A DNA stretch of 64,000 nt, from positions 310,001-374,000 of the forward strand of contig JACDGL010000001.1 in NCBI GenBank assembly GCA_013815385.1. Reading direction: 5' to 3'. Source of the DNA: Taibaiella sp. (GTDB taxonomy: Bacteria > Bacteroidota > Bacteroidia > Chitinophagales > Chitinophagaceae). Each line of letters begins with the position of its first letter. The first letter of the stretch is position 1. This document shows positions 1 to 9,285 of the stretch, in pieces. The notes under the pieces are model-generated. The model saw only the letters and a program-made list of their open reading frames with translations. It made no database searches and was not told where the DNA came from. Position numbers and translations under genes: made by a program.

Positions 1-3000
1 CTACGTGATTGGCAAACTCTGTACTGTAAGGATTTCTTGAAAAAAAGGCTCCCGTAACCGGATCGATCTCTGTGATAATATGCATTGCTGTTTTGGCACG
101 CAGGTCACCTAATACCCATTCTGTATAACCGGTAGCGGATAAGCGCCGCGGCCGGCCTGAATCATTCCGGACTTTAATAACCGTAAATTTCACAGGCATT
201 TCTATATCCACGTACACGGTCATCTCAGAATGAATGCCGTCTTCACTATGTTCAAAGACGCTATACCCAAAGCCATGCCTGGTAATATATGTAGCTTCAC
301 CACCCCTGGGCAATGGGGTAGCCGACCAGGAATAGCCGTTATCCTCGTCGCGTAGATAAAAAACTTCACCGGCACTATCTGTCACCGGATCATTGTTCCA
401 TGGTGTCAACCGCAGTTCATGGGCATTCTCTGTCCATGTATAGGCTTGCCCACTCTCTGAAACCACTGTGCCAAACACTGGATTTGCAATTACGTTTACC
501 CACGGTACCGGTGTTCTGTTTTTATTATCAACAGCTATTACATATTCAAGCCCATCAGGTGAGAAGCCACCTGAACCATTGAAAAACAATAAATTTTCCG
601 GTAACTTAATAGGGGTATTTGCAGGCTTGTAAGTGTTCGCATTGCTTATAAGTGGGATTCTGGATCTCACAGCACCATCTTCTTTTATGTAATTATCTAA
701 GGGTCCATTGGTATCTGTGATATTCATACGGGCAACCGTTTGAAAAAGAATGCGATCTTCAGTAGATATCTGATCAGCAGCACGTACAAATACACCGCCT
801 GGTTTATCTACTAACTCATATGGTATCAGTGCCTGTATTTGATTTTGAAAATCCAGCCTATAGCCATCATGATCTTCGTTCCAGATCACAAGGTCCACAA
901 ACAGGCCTTTTAACCGCCAGTAAGTATGTGCTTTTATCAGTTGTTTGGCCAACTCGATATTGCTTTGATCTTCTATATGCAAAAGAACAATTGGGAGATC
1001 ACCTGAAATAGAATATCCCCACAATCCTGATTGACCTCTTTGGTTCTTTATGATAATTGATGCATCGGCACGCATGACAGGGTTTGTATAAATAATGGAA
1101 CCTGCTAACCTACCAAATAGTTGCTCTTCCTTTTCAGTCGCATTGATCTGCCTCAGTATCACCTGGCTATGCGTCCAAGCCAATTCAAACACCCTGTCTT
1201 TATGATGCCTGTCCTGGTATTTCTCTATAAGACCTGTGCAAATTTCCCTTGTATCACCTACACCTATTATAAGATCTATTGAAATGCTTTCATCTTCTTC
1301 CAATACTACTTGATGACGGATAGCAACTATAGGATCCAATACGGAGCCTTGACTATTGCTAAGTGGCCCCGGCTTATCCATAGCCTGGGGATTGGCAACT
1401 GTATTGCCATGGCCAAGGAACTGCATTCTGTCTGTTTCATATGAGGTTTCAGCTTTATCACCTGTATTCATCACCATAGAATGAAACATCCATGGCGGCT
1501 GCTCACCTGCGGCACGTGGCCTTCGCGAGCAAATAATGGCATGGTGATCCTGAAGAATCTCTGTCTCAACAAACAAATTACTAAAAGCCTGCTGCATAGC
1601 ATCAGAAGCAGGCGATGCTAAAACAACTTCTGAATAACTGGTGATTTCAAGAGTTCTGGTGCCTGCTGATCTGTTTGTAATCTTTATCCTGCGCATTTCA
1701 ATGTCATCTTCCGGCGACACAACAATTTCCGTATGCACATCTATGTCGCCTCTGGAATTATGGAAATCTATTCTACCCTGCGAAAATGCGGCCTCAAAAT
1801 ATCTTCCTTTTGTATGAGTAGGCTGAAATGTATTTGACCAGTATGTTCCTGTTTCCACATCACATATATAGCAAAATGCACCCCAGTTATCGCATGTACT
1901 GTCTTCACGCCAACGGGTAATGGCAATATCTTTCCATCGGCTATAGCCGCCACCTGAGTTGGTAACCATTACATGGTAGTTACCATTAGATAATAGCTGC
2001 ACTGCCGGTATTGGTGTATCCGGTGTTGTAATTATCCGCACCTGGGTTCCACTGGCCGGAATATTGAACTCAGCCATAGGGGTGGTATGTGCATAGAAAG
2101 AAGATGCTTTAGGAATACGCTCCTGCAAAAGCAACAGTGTAGCCTGAAACTGTGGTTCTGCCTCGAAGCGACGTTGCATTGGCTGGCCCAGCAATAGATA
2201 ACCAACCGACAAGAAACTCATACCCTGATGATGCGCCATAAATGATTGTACAATGGCATTTGTTTGTCCCCTTTGCAAGCGGGACTGTGTATAATCTATT
2301 GCCTCATAAAATCCATAAGCACCTTCGAAACCATCCTCAGCAAGCAATTCAAGATTGGTACATGATGCTTCTGGCGCCACCATGAGTGATAATGCGGTTG
2401 CATAGGGGGCTACCACCAGATCAAGCTCAAGGCCACGCTTTAAGCCTAGGCCCGGTACGCCAAATGCACGGTACTGGTAATTGGAACCGGCATCAACCAT
2501 ATTAAATCCTGATTCTGAAATACCCCATGGTATACTTCTTTGCTTGCCATACTCTATCTGCCGATGCACAGAGGTTTTATAAGTTTGGTCAAGTAATGTA
2601 TTTTCATAGGTCGGCATTACTAAAAGCGGCATCAGGTATTCAAACATAGACCCACTCCAGGATAAAAGAATGGAGTCTCCTTCTACATTAGTTAGCAGCC
2701 TTCCTAAAGCAAACCAACTATCCTCAGGTAACTTACCCTGTGCAATGGCAACAAAAACGCCCAGCCGTGCTTCAGATGCCAGCAGATCATAAAATCCCGG
2801 GTCGCAAACATGCTCTTCGACATTATACCCTATTGACAATAAATTTTTTGATGAGTTATAGAGGAATTTCCACTCCATGTCGGCAAGGTCTATACAGTCA
2901 TGCCCTATCTGGTCTATTAAGGCTATACGTTCCCTTACTTGTTTTTGTATTTCCTGAAGTGATAAACTAAAAGCTTGCAGCCAATTATGTTCCTCGGGTG

Positions 3001-6000
3001 TAGCATCTGAGGCCATTAGCAGAGGCATATTCGTCATTAACTTGTTAACCTGTATGCTTAAACCTTCTAAATTTATTTTATCATCTAATAAAACTGCCTC
3101 TGAAAATTTACTTGATACAGTAGGCAGGGAGAACCAGGGAGAAAGGATTTGAATATCTTCAAGAGCATCAATAATTTGTTTTGACAATATTGATGCCCAC
3201 CATTCTGTCATACTTCCCGCTTCAGCATGCAGATTTGCTAATGTTGACTCATAATTTTCTTTCAGACGGATGAGGCCATTATAAATTCCATTTAAGGTAT
3301 CAGGCATTGCACTACGTATGGCTTCAAGAATAGTAGCGAATTGAAGAAAAATATCACTTCCTTCATCGCCTATTGTTTCCTTAAGCACACGTAAGGTATC
3401 AAACAAGCCGTCAAACACCTTTGACGTTGCAACCGGATGGTGTAAAGCCTCAAATATGCCCTGTCGTAGTGTGAGCAGATGACCGGCCAGGTTTCCACTA
3501 TCAACTGTAGAAATATATTTGGGAATGAGTGGCTGTAACGTTTCCGTATTGTACCAATTGTAAAAATGGCCACGGAATCTTTCCATTTTTTTTAGCGTCC
3601 CAATCGTTCCTTCAGTTCGCTCCAGTAATTTGGTAGTAGATATATATCCAAAATCATGTGCAGTAAGGTTTGTAAGAAGAGATAGTCCAATATTGGTCGG
3701 TGAGGTGCGGTGCGCAATTACCGGCAAAGGATATTGCTGAAAATTATCTGGAGGCAGCCAGTTCTCACTTTCTGTTACAAATCTTTCGAAAAAGCCCCAG
3801 GTCCTGCGACCAAACGTATGGAGAAAGGTGATCTGCTCATCGGTTAATGCAGTTTTTTGCTTCGGCAAACGCCTACTGCTAAGCCATGTAATAAAAGGGG
3901 AAAGCCCCCATAATAATACTATTGGGGCGGTTGTATACAAGTAGAGCGGAGCATAAATACATTGACAAACAATGATGGTAACAGTTAAATACGGCGCAAT
4001 CCACATGATGCGATAAGACGAGAACAGTGTATTGGAATTTGTTCTTTCGTAATTCGCAGAAGGATTCCATTGCAGTAAATGCTTGTGCGAAACAAGCATA
4101 CGCCAGAGCGTACGACCGATGGCACTAATACTTACATATGCCTCGTAAGGAAGGCAAATAACAATAAAGCAAGTGCGAATAATAATATTCTGTGTATTAC
4201 GCAGCAGCAACTCCAGATGATGAGATAAAACAACATCTTTAGGCTTTCTGAAAGTATCCCATATAAGGCTGAGAAAAATTGGGAACAAAATAATTCCAGA
4301 TACAGCTAGCGTCCAGAAAAACGGCGCATCTAATATAGTCCAGCCAAGGATGATAAGCGCCGTTAATGCAATGGGGATAAGACTACGACGAAGGTTATCA
4401 AAAATTTTCCAACGTGATAATGCGGAGAGTGGGTTAGGATGTAAACGCTTATCAGTACCGGGGACAAATAGTAAAAACCAAGGGAAAATCTGCCAGTCGC
4501 CTCTTATCCATCGGGCACGGCGTTTCATATCAGCCAGGTAGCTCATCGGGTATTTCTCAAACAACTCTACATCACTGAGCAAACCGGATCTTGTATAGCA
4601 ACCTTCCAGCAGATCGTGACTAAGAATACGATTATCTGGCAATTTGTTTTTAAGCGCCATTTCAAAAGTATCTATCTCATAAATACCCTTCCCAATAAAT
4701 GAACCTTCACCAAACAGATCCTGATAAACATCTGAGGTAGCGCGCGTATATGGATCTATACCGGGCTCATTACCGTGTAGCTTGCTATAATAAGAGCTGC
4801 GTGGTTCCGGCAGGCTCACTGTAACCCTAGGTTGCAGAATGCCATACCCATCTGTTACACGTCTCTTCTTTTCGTCATATACAGCATGATTTAACGGATG
4901 TGCCATTGTAGAGATCATCTTCCAGGCAGCCCCGCGCGGCAATTGGGTATCAGAATCGAGAGTAATAATATATTTTACACTCTGAAGTTGCTTAACATCG
5001 CCTGTTATTGACGAAAATTTATCTAGAGCACCGCCACGTAGCAGGTCATTTAAGTCACTTAACTTCCCTCGTTTCCGCTCATAACCCATCCATATTTTGT
5101 CCTGTGCATTAAATAAACGCGGGCGATGAAACAAATAAAAGATTTCATTTTTACCTGTTTCATACTTTGTCTTTAATTCCCCTATCTTTTGCTTTGCCAA
5201 TTCCAGAAGTGCCGCATCTTCCGGTAAGCTTTCTTTTTCTGCATCAACAAAATCGGTCAGCAAACCGAACTGTAAATTATCATTCCTGTTAGCCAGAAAC
5301 CTGACTTCCAGTGCTTCCACCATATCTTCTATACCCTGCGGATCAGTAAGCATGGTCGGTATCGCAACCAGTGTACGATAAGTATCCGGTATCGATACGG
5401 AAAAATCCATTCGGGGCAACAAACCAGGCTTTACCAAAAGAGTTGAAAAGAAATTCACCACTGTGATGGCCAACTGGCTGGAAGAAAGAATTAGTAAAGC
5501 GCCAATAACGACCAGTACCCATGTGCTTGTATCATCGTTATACGCCTTCAATAAAAACAATGCGCTTATGGCTATTGTTATTAAGAAAATAGCCCCCAGA
5601 TATGACACTAACCGATTTCTGTGAATTACCTTACCAATCGCTTCGCGTATAGAAATGCGGATACCAGCTGCCTTTCGGGTTTGCTGCTGTCCTTTGCCTA
5701 TCAGATAATATCCTACATGTGCCCGGTGCTGATAAGGGTGTTGATTTCCCTTATTTTTCGCAGCTAACTGCAGCGCTAATTCAGCAATATTATTTTCGGA
5801 TAATTTCGATTGCTTGGATATGTTCTCTACAGCATGGCGGTAAGTGTCGCGGGTCACAAAATCCATCTTTGAATAAATTCCCGCAATATCCTTACGAAGT
5901 GTTTGCTCTACAATGCTGTGCTTTTCTACAAAATCCCTCCAATCTATAGATGTAAGCAAACGAAGGCTGCTGATACTATTACTGACAGATACCTGGTTTA

Positions 6001-6877
6001 CTGCCTGTTTCTGGATCTCTGCGGTAACAAATTCCTTGGTGGTTCTACCTTCTTCATTCAGTCGCTGTTCTATCCACGTGAGCGGCGAAGTAAGGGCCGG
6101 GCCTCTACCAAGTAGTTGCCGGTTCATTTCTGAAACAAACGCACTGACAATAGGAGGTTTGGACCTAACCATATCTCCAATAACCAGAATCAAATTTTTA
6201 GGATCTTGTTCGGATGTCTCCACTATCTGTTTTACCCAATAATCAGCAAGATTCTGGTCTATCCGGTCTATTGCGATCAATGCAGATGCTCGTCGCAGAT
6301 TTTCAATTAATGTAATGCGTAGCATTATGGGAATAGCCCATAGCTCACCCAATTTCAAATGTTTTACAGATTGATAAGCGCTTATAAAACTGCTGAGCCG
6401 TTCTTCATCTATCTTCCCATCACTATGAGATACCAATTGTAATGCTATATCATATACCCTGGTAAGGGCTGGTATTGCGGCATTTTGTAATTGTGGCAAG
6501 CTGGCGCTGTATCCTTTCGGCAGATGCTTTTTTGCTGTATGGATCTGCTCTTCTATCAGATAAAAGTTATCAATAAGCCACTCGCCTGCAGGAGTGATGG
6601 CGCTATTATTTTTTATCGCCGCTACCAACAATTTGCGGGCAGCATTTAATACTTTTTCATTATCAGTAAGCCGAACTATAAGGTGACCGGGAACTGACTT
6701 CTTGCTTAGTTCATGAGATGTTGCCAGTGATCTTGCGTAAGCAGTCATTTGGTCGGCAGTAAAGAGTTCTTCCCTTAATGGTGCCTCATTGGTAAAATTC
6801 AGCTTTGGCACACTAACCTGAAAAAAGTTCCTCATATTTGAGATGAGTTCGTGCGCTGCCTCTATAGTTAACTTCAT
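1..6877 (-). CDS. ndvB: cyclic beta-1,2-glucan synthase, NdvB/Cgs type (3' end outside window)
   Basis: An open frame of 2,292 codons starts at ATG 6877 and leaves the window at position 1 without a stop. I checked that Met codons near residues 784, 1460, 1637 and 2265 share this frame. Visible order: an N-terminal region (in Brucella Cgs the cyclisation part); two membrane segments near 425-480; a GT84 transferase with DSDTQLPRGA near 637 and RRARWIRGDWQ at 786-796; more membrane segments near 820-1000; a glycoamylase-like domain with WGISESGFN and GVPGLGLKRGLELD near 1450-1480; then the start of a GH94 phosphorylase-like region (DNWGAFCYICD near 1660). In known enzymes UDP-glucose is polymerised on the protein, then length-controlled and cyclised, giving periplasmic cyclic glucan. 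Family members are about 2,800 residues, so roughly 500 are missing. The GH94 catalytic Asp is not visible. Confidence 0.9.
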   Translation of the reverse strand, partial: MKLTIEAAHELISNMRNFFQVSVPKLNFTNEAPLREELFTADQMTAYARSLATSHELSKKSVPGHLIVRLTDNEKVLNAARKLLVAAIKNNSAITPAGEWLIDNFYLIEEQIHTAKKHLPKGYSASLPQLQNAAIPALTRVYDIALQLVSHSDGKIDEERLSSFISAYQSVKHLKLGELWAIPIMLRITLIENLRRASALIAIDRIDQNLADYWVKQIVETSEQDPKNLILVIGDMVRSKPPIVSAFVSEMNRQLLGRGPALTSPLTWIEQRLNEEGRTTKEFVTAEIQKQAVNQVSVSNSISSLRLLTSIDWRDFVEKHSIVEQTLRKDIAGIYSKMDFVTRDTYRHAVENISKQSKLSENNIAELALQLAAKNKGNQHPYQHRAHVGYYLIGKGQQQTRKAAGIRISIREAIGKVIHRNRLVSYLGAIFLITIAISALFLLKAYNDDTSTWVLVVIGALLILSSSQLAITVVNFFSTLLVKPGLLPRMDFSVSIPDTYRTLVAIPTMLTDPQGIEDMVEALEVRFLANRNDNLQFGLLTDFVDAEKESLPEDAALLELAKQKIGELKTKYETGKNEIFYLFHRPRLFNAQDKIWMGYERKRGKLSDLNDLLRGGALDKFSSITGDVKQLQSVKYIITLDSDTQLPRGAAWKMISTMAHPLNHAVYDEKKRRVTDGYGILQPRVTVSLPEPRSSYYSKLHGNEPGIDPYTRATSDVYQDLFGEGSFIGKGIYEIDTFEMALKNKLPDNRILSHDLLEGCYTRSGLLSDVELFEKYPMSYLADMKRRARWIRGDWQIFPWFLLFVPGTDKRLHPNPLSALSRWKIFDNLRRSLIPIALTALIILGWTILDAPFFWTLAVSGIILFPIFLSLIWDTFRKPKDVVLSHHLELLLRNTQNIIIRTCFIVICLPYEAYVSISAIGRTLWRMLVSHKHLLQWNPSANYERTNSNTLFSSYRIMWIAPYLTVTIIVCQCIYAPLYLYTTAPIVLLWGLSPFITWLSSRRLPKQKTALTDEQITFLHTFGRRTWGFFERFVTESENWLPPDNFQQYPLPVIAHRTSPTNIGLSLLTNLTAHDFGYISTTKLLERTEGTIGTLKKMERFRGHFYNWYNTETLQPLIPKYISTVDSGNLAGHLLTLRQGIFEALHHPVATSKVFDGLFDTLRVLKETIGDEGSDIFLQFATILEAIRSAMPDTLNGIYNGLIRLKENYESTLANLHAEAGSMTEWWASILSKQIIDALEDIQILSPWFSLPTVSSKFSEAVLLDDKINLEGLSIQVNKLMTNMPLLMASDATPEEHNWLQAFSLSLQEIQKQVRERIALIDQIGHDCIDLADMEWKFLYNSSKNLLSIGYNVEEHVCDPGFYDLLASEARLGVFVAIAQGKLPEDSWFALGRLLTNVEGDSILLSWSGSMFEYLMPLLVMPTYENTLLDQTYKTSVHRQIEYGKQRSIPWGISESGFNMVDAGSNYQYRAFGVPGLGLKRGLELDLVVAPYATALSLMVAPEASCTNLELLAEDGFEGAYGFYEAIDYTQSRLQRGQTNAIVQSFMAHHQGMSFLSVGYLLLGQPMQRRFEAEPQFQATLLLLQERIPKASSFYAHTTPMAEFNIPASGTQVRIITTPDTPIPAVQLLSNGNYHVMVTNSGGGYSRWKDIAITRWREDSTCDNWGAFCYICDVETGTYWSNTFQPTHTKGRYFEAAFSQGRIDFHNSRGDIDVHTEIVVSPEDDIEMRRIKITNRSAGTRTLEITSYSEVVLASPASDAMQQAFSNLFVETEILQDHHAIICSRRPRAAGEQPPWMFHSMVMNTGDKAETSYETDRMQFLGHGNTVANPQAMDKPGPLSNSQGSVLDPIVAIRHQVVLEEDESISIDLIIGVGDTREICTGLIEKYQDRHHKDRVFELAWTHSQVILRQINATEKEEQLFGRLAGSIIYTNPVMRADASIIIKNQRGQSGLWGYSISGDLPIVLLHIEDQSNIELAKQLIKAHTYWRLKGLFVDLVIWNEDHDGYRLDFQNQIQALIPYELVDKPGGVFVRAADQISTEDRILFQTVARMNITDTNGPLDNYIKEDGAVRSRIPLISNANTYKPANTPIKLPENLLFFNGSGGFSPDGLEYVIAVDNKNRTPVPWVNVIANPVFGTVVSESGQAYTWTENAHELRLTPWNNDPVTDSAGEVFYLRDEDNGYSWSATPLPRGGEATYITRHGFGYSVFEHSEDGIHSEMTVYVDIEMPVKFTVIKVRNDSGRPRRLSATGYTEWVLGDLRAKTAMHIITEIDPVTGAFFSRNPYSTEFANHV

Positions 6878-7155
6878 AAATGATTCTCTTTGTTATTTCA
6901 GGGCGGTTAGCTTAGTTATCCTGTTTTGCATCAAAATTTCAATGTATTCCATCAAAGCAATTTATTATCGGCATATCGGGTTTCTATTTGGCATGCACAT
7001 TTTTCAAAAAGGTACGAAATACAATTATAAATTGTAATTACATTCTTACCAGTACATATCAATATAAAAACCCTGCAATTGCAGAGTTTTATGAGTAAGT
7101 GAAAAAAAGAATACTAATTGACTATAAATATAAGAGTTCCCTATATTTTCCTCCA
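6878..7155. other. intergenic region between ndvB and the PAP2 gene
   Basis: An AT-rich gap of 278 bases. It holds the upstream region of the ndvB-like gene and the terminator of the PAP2 gene. I found no exact TAnnTTTG element in front of the ndvB start and no further gene. Confidence 0.5.
7066..7090 (-). terminator. intrinsic terminator after the PAP2 gene
   Basis: On the minus strand a stem AAAACTCTGC/GCAGGGTTTT around an AATT loop is followed by a T run. It lies about 65 bases beyond the PAP2 stop codon and is the likely end of the long operon upstream. Confidence 0.65.
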
Positions 7156-8073
7156 CTAATATTTTTCTGTTTTCGGTATAAAACGATAATTGAAGGAAAT
7201 GCCTGCACCTTTATCTGTAAAGTCGGGCATAAGTGACCATTTCTGTTTTTTATAATCGTGATTTTTATGGAATTGTGGCACCAATAAACCAGAAGTAGTA
7301 CCTACTATGGCCCCAAGAAGAATATCAGAAGGGAAGTGCTTACCAGCCTCAAGGCGCATATAACCCATACCAATGGTAGCTGCTGCTGCACCGCCATACA
7401 CAGCCCACTTCCATTTTGAATCAGGATGGTAATCGTCAAATACCTTTGCAATAAAGAAAGTGCTAGTAGACACTACTGCCACATGGCCGGCAAAGAACGA
7501 ATTCCGAAAATTACCATTGGTACGATAGCTCATAGGAAGATCAGTATTGTAAACATCGGGTCTGTACCTATCAATAAAATAAACTGCGCTGGCATATACT
7601 ACGCCTGTAAACGCAAAGGACTCCAGATATAACAAGCCTACATTACCGGCATCTTTTCTTATGGTTTTATCCGCCAGTAAAATAAGGGGCAATGGCATTA
7701 CAGCATAAAAAGGATAATAACTGATCCTATCAGTGGTGGGGTCATGAAATTTGGTAGCCCACCTATCAAATGAGGGGATATTATTTTTGTTTAGATTCAG
7801 TATATCGGCTACCGGCGTAGCTTTCTTAGTATATATTAAGGTGAATGAGTAAACAGTAGCCGCGCCGCCCACTAAAATTATGGGCAGATCCGCTTTATAA
7901 TTCATTCTATATACCTTATCCCCATGCCTATCGGCAATGGGTAAAGCCATAATGGGAGTAGTTATTGGTACAGATACCTTTGTTATAATTGTATCCTGCA
8001 CCGGAGCAGAAGTAGTATCCTGAGCATGTAAGCGGCAGGTATAAAATAAGGCTAGAAATAATGCTTTTTTCAA
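7156..8073 (-). CDS. PAP2-family phosphatase, exported
   Basis: A type 2 phosphatidic acid phosphatase-like protein. The three phosphatase signature regions are visible in reduced form: DRYRPD, then FFAGHVAVVS (the usual SGH position reads AGH), then RLEAGKHFPSDILLGA with the His-x3-Asp-like end. Several hydrophobic segments lie between them. Such enzymes remove phosphate from lipid phosphates or undecaprenyl pyrophosphate at the membrane; the substrate here is unknown. No ATG is available: the frame offers only TTG at 8112 or TTG at 8073. I chose 8073 because it yields a classic leader, (M)KKALFLALFYTCRLHAQ. The gene lies 111 bases after the cyclase stop (72 if the 8112 start is right) on the same strand and may be the last gene of that operon. 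Confidence 0.75.
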   Translation of the reverse strand: MKKALFLALFYTCRLHAQDTTSAPVQDTIITKVSVPITTPIMALPIADRHGDKVYRMNYKADLPIILVGGAATVYSFTLIYTKKATPVADILNLNKNNIPSFDRWATKFHDPTTDRISYYPFYAVMPLPLILLADKTIRKDAGNVGLLYLESFAFTGVVYASAVYFIDRYRPDVYNTDLPMSYRTNGNFRNSFFAGHVAVVSTSTFFIAKVFDDYHPDSKWKWAVYGGAAAATIGMGYMRLEAGKHFPSDILLGAIVGTTSGLLVPQFHKNHDYKKQKWSLMPDFTDKGAGISFNYRFIPKTEKY

Positions 8074-8184
8074 AACGTTTATTTTATTATCTGTTAAATA
8101 ATATTGTGCCAAGAGGTAATAAACGGCCTATCATACTCAGTAATACAATACTATCCATCTCTGGTAATCAAGATAGGCGCTTAC

Positions 8185-9285
8185 TTACATATTCAAACCA
8201 AAAAGCTCTATTTGCTCGGCTTTCCCCTTTAGATCTACGAATCCCATACTTTCAACCTGCCAGCTTATTTCTACACCTTTCAGCAGTTCTTTTGAGGCAA
8301 TATATTTACGTTGATATTCAGTACAGGATGTCCGTATCCTTGCTGCCGTATTAATAGTGTCGCCACTCATAGCAATGTCTTTTTTAATAAGTCCTATCTC
8401 CCCTACGGTTACTTCCCCCGCATGAATACCTGCCTTAAATTCGGGGATCACACCATACCGTAGCTGGAAATAGCTACTCTTCCTGTTAAGCAGCCTGGTA
8501 GCAAGTTCCAGCGCATCAAAGCATTTATGTACATTTTGCGGGGTATACATCCATGAAACCACTATTTCGTCCCCAACATATTGGTATATGCGCCCATCGT
8601 TTTCCAATAGTGCAATAGAAACATAGTAAATAAAATCGCGAATAAATTTAAAATTGTCTTTACTGCCTAATTTTTCTGCAATAGGTGTTGAATCCGTAAG
8701 GTCAATAAACATCACAATCCTTTTTTCCACCTTAGGCTGTAAGTACTTTCCTATTAAAATATCCCAAAATACGCCAGGGGAATACTTCTCATTAATTTCA
8801 ATAGTAATCTGCGAAAGCACGAATAATATTATCCATCCTACACTATGTTGCAATAGCCAAATGACAGACGTAGCATCGCCAAAAAATCTATGTAAACTAT
8901 GTACGAAGCTTAAATTCAATATAAATAAGGAGTAGGAAACATGGAGCATAAAATTCATAACAATAGATGCGCTCAGGAGAATTATTGTCTTTATAAACAA
9001 GTTTAAGAGTAATGGGTAGTTACGAAACACCTGCCTGAGCTTAAAAATGAGAAGGTAACCCATTACGCTGCTCATTAAAAAAACGATAAGACACCTTAAC
9101 AAAATAGCACCAGCAGATATAATCCCGAAAGTGATATCATGTTGTAGCACCGGAGATATAGAAACATACCTGCCCCAGTATACGAGATCAATAATTGTCC
9201 ATATAGCTGCTATAATAAAAACACGTCTATAATTATATTTTTGTATAAAGGATAACCGGGCCCGTATGTGCTTTAATGTCAACAT
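8185..9285 (-). CDS. membrane class III nucleotide cyclase
   Basis: 366 residues: an N-terminal half with four to five hydrophobic segments (about 20-165) and a C-terminal class III cyclase domain (about 185-345). The domain has both metal aspartates (D195 in FIDLTDST, D239 in YVGDEIVVS) and the transition-state pair N312/R316 in GDTINTAARI, so it should be active. The base-selecting position reads MSGDT rather than a textbook adenylate pattern, so cAMP cannot be assumed; the Pycsar cyclases that make cCMP or cUMP belong to the same superfamily. It overlaps the end of ppk1 by 7 bases and has a strong ribosome site inside the ppk1 end, so the two are probably translationally coupled. The HD/PycTM-like gene just upstream in the run is a possible receiver of its product. 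Confidence 0.85.
   Translation of the reverse strand: MLTLKHIRARLSFIQKYNYRRVFIIAAIWTIIDLVYWGRYVSISPVLQHDITFGIISAGAILLRCLIVFLMSSVMGYLLIFKLRQVFRNYPLLLNLFIKTIILLSASIVMNFMLHVSYSLFILNLSFVHSLHRFFGDATSVIWLLQHSVGWIILFVLSQITIEINEKYSPGVFWDILIGKYLQPKVEKRIVMFIDLTDSTPIAEKLGSKDNFKFIRDFIYYVSIALLENDGRIYQYVGDEIVVSWMYTPQNVHKCFDALELATRLLNRKSSYFQLRYGVIPEFKAGIHAGEVTVGEIGLIKKDIAMSGDTINTAARIRTSCTEYQRKYIASKELLKGVEISWQVESMGFVDLKGKAEQIELFGLNM

Noticed and set aside
5903-6242. Two overlapping plus-strand frames of 70 and 109 codons
   Set aside because: They lie inside the ndvB-like gene on the other strand and show low-complexity shadow sequence.
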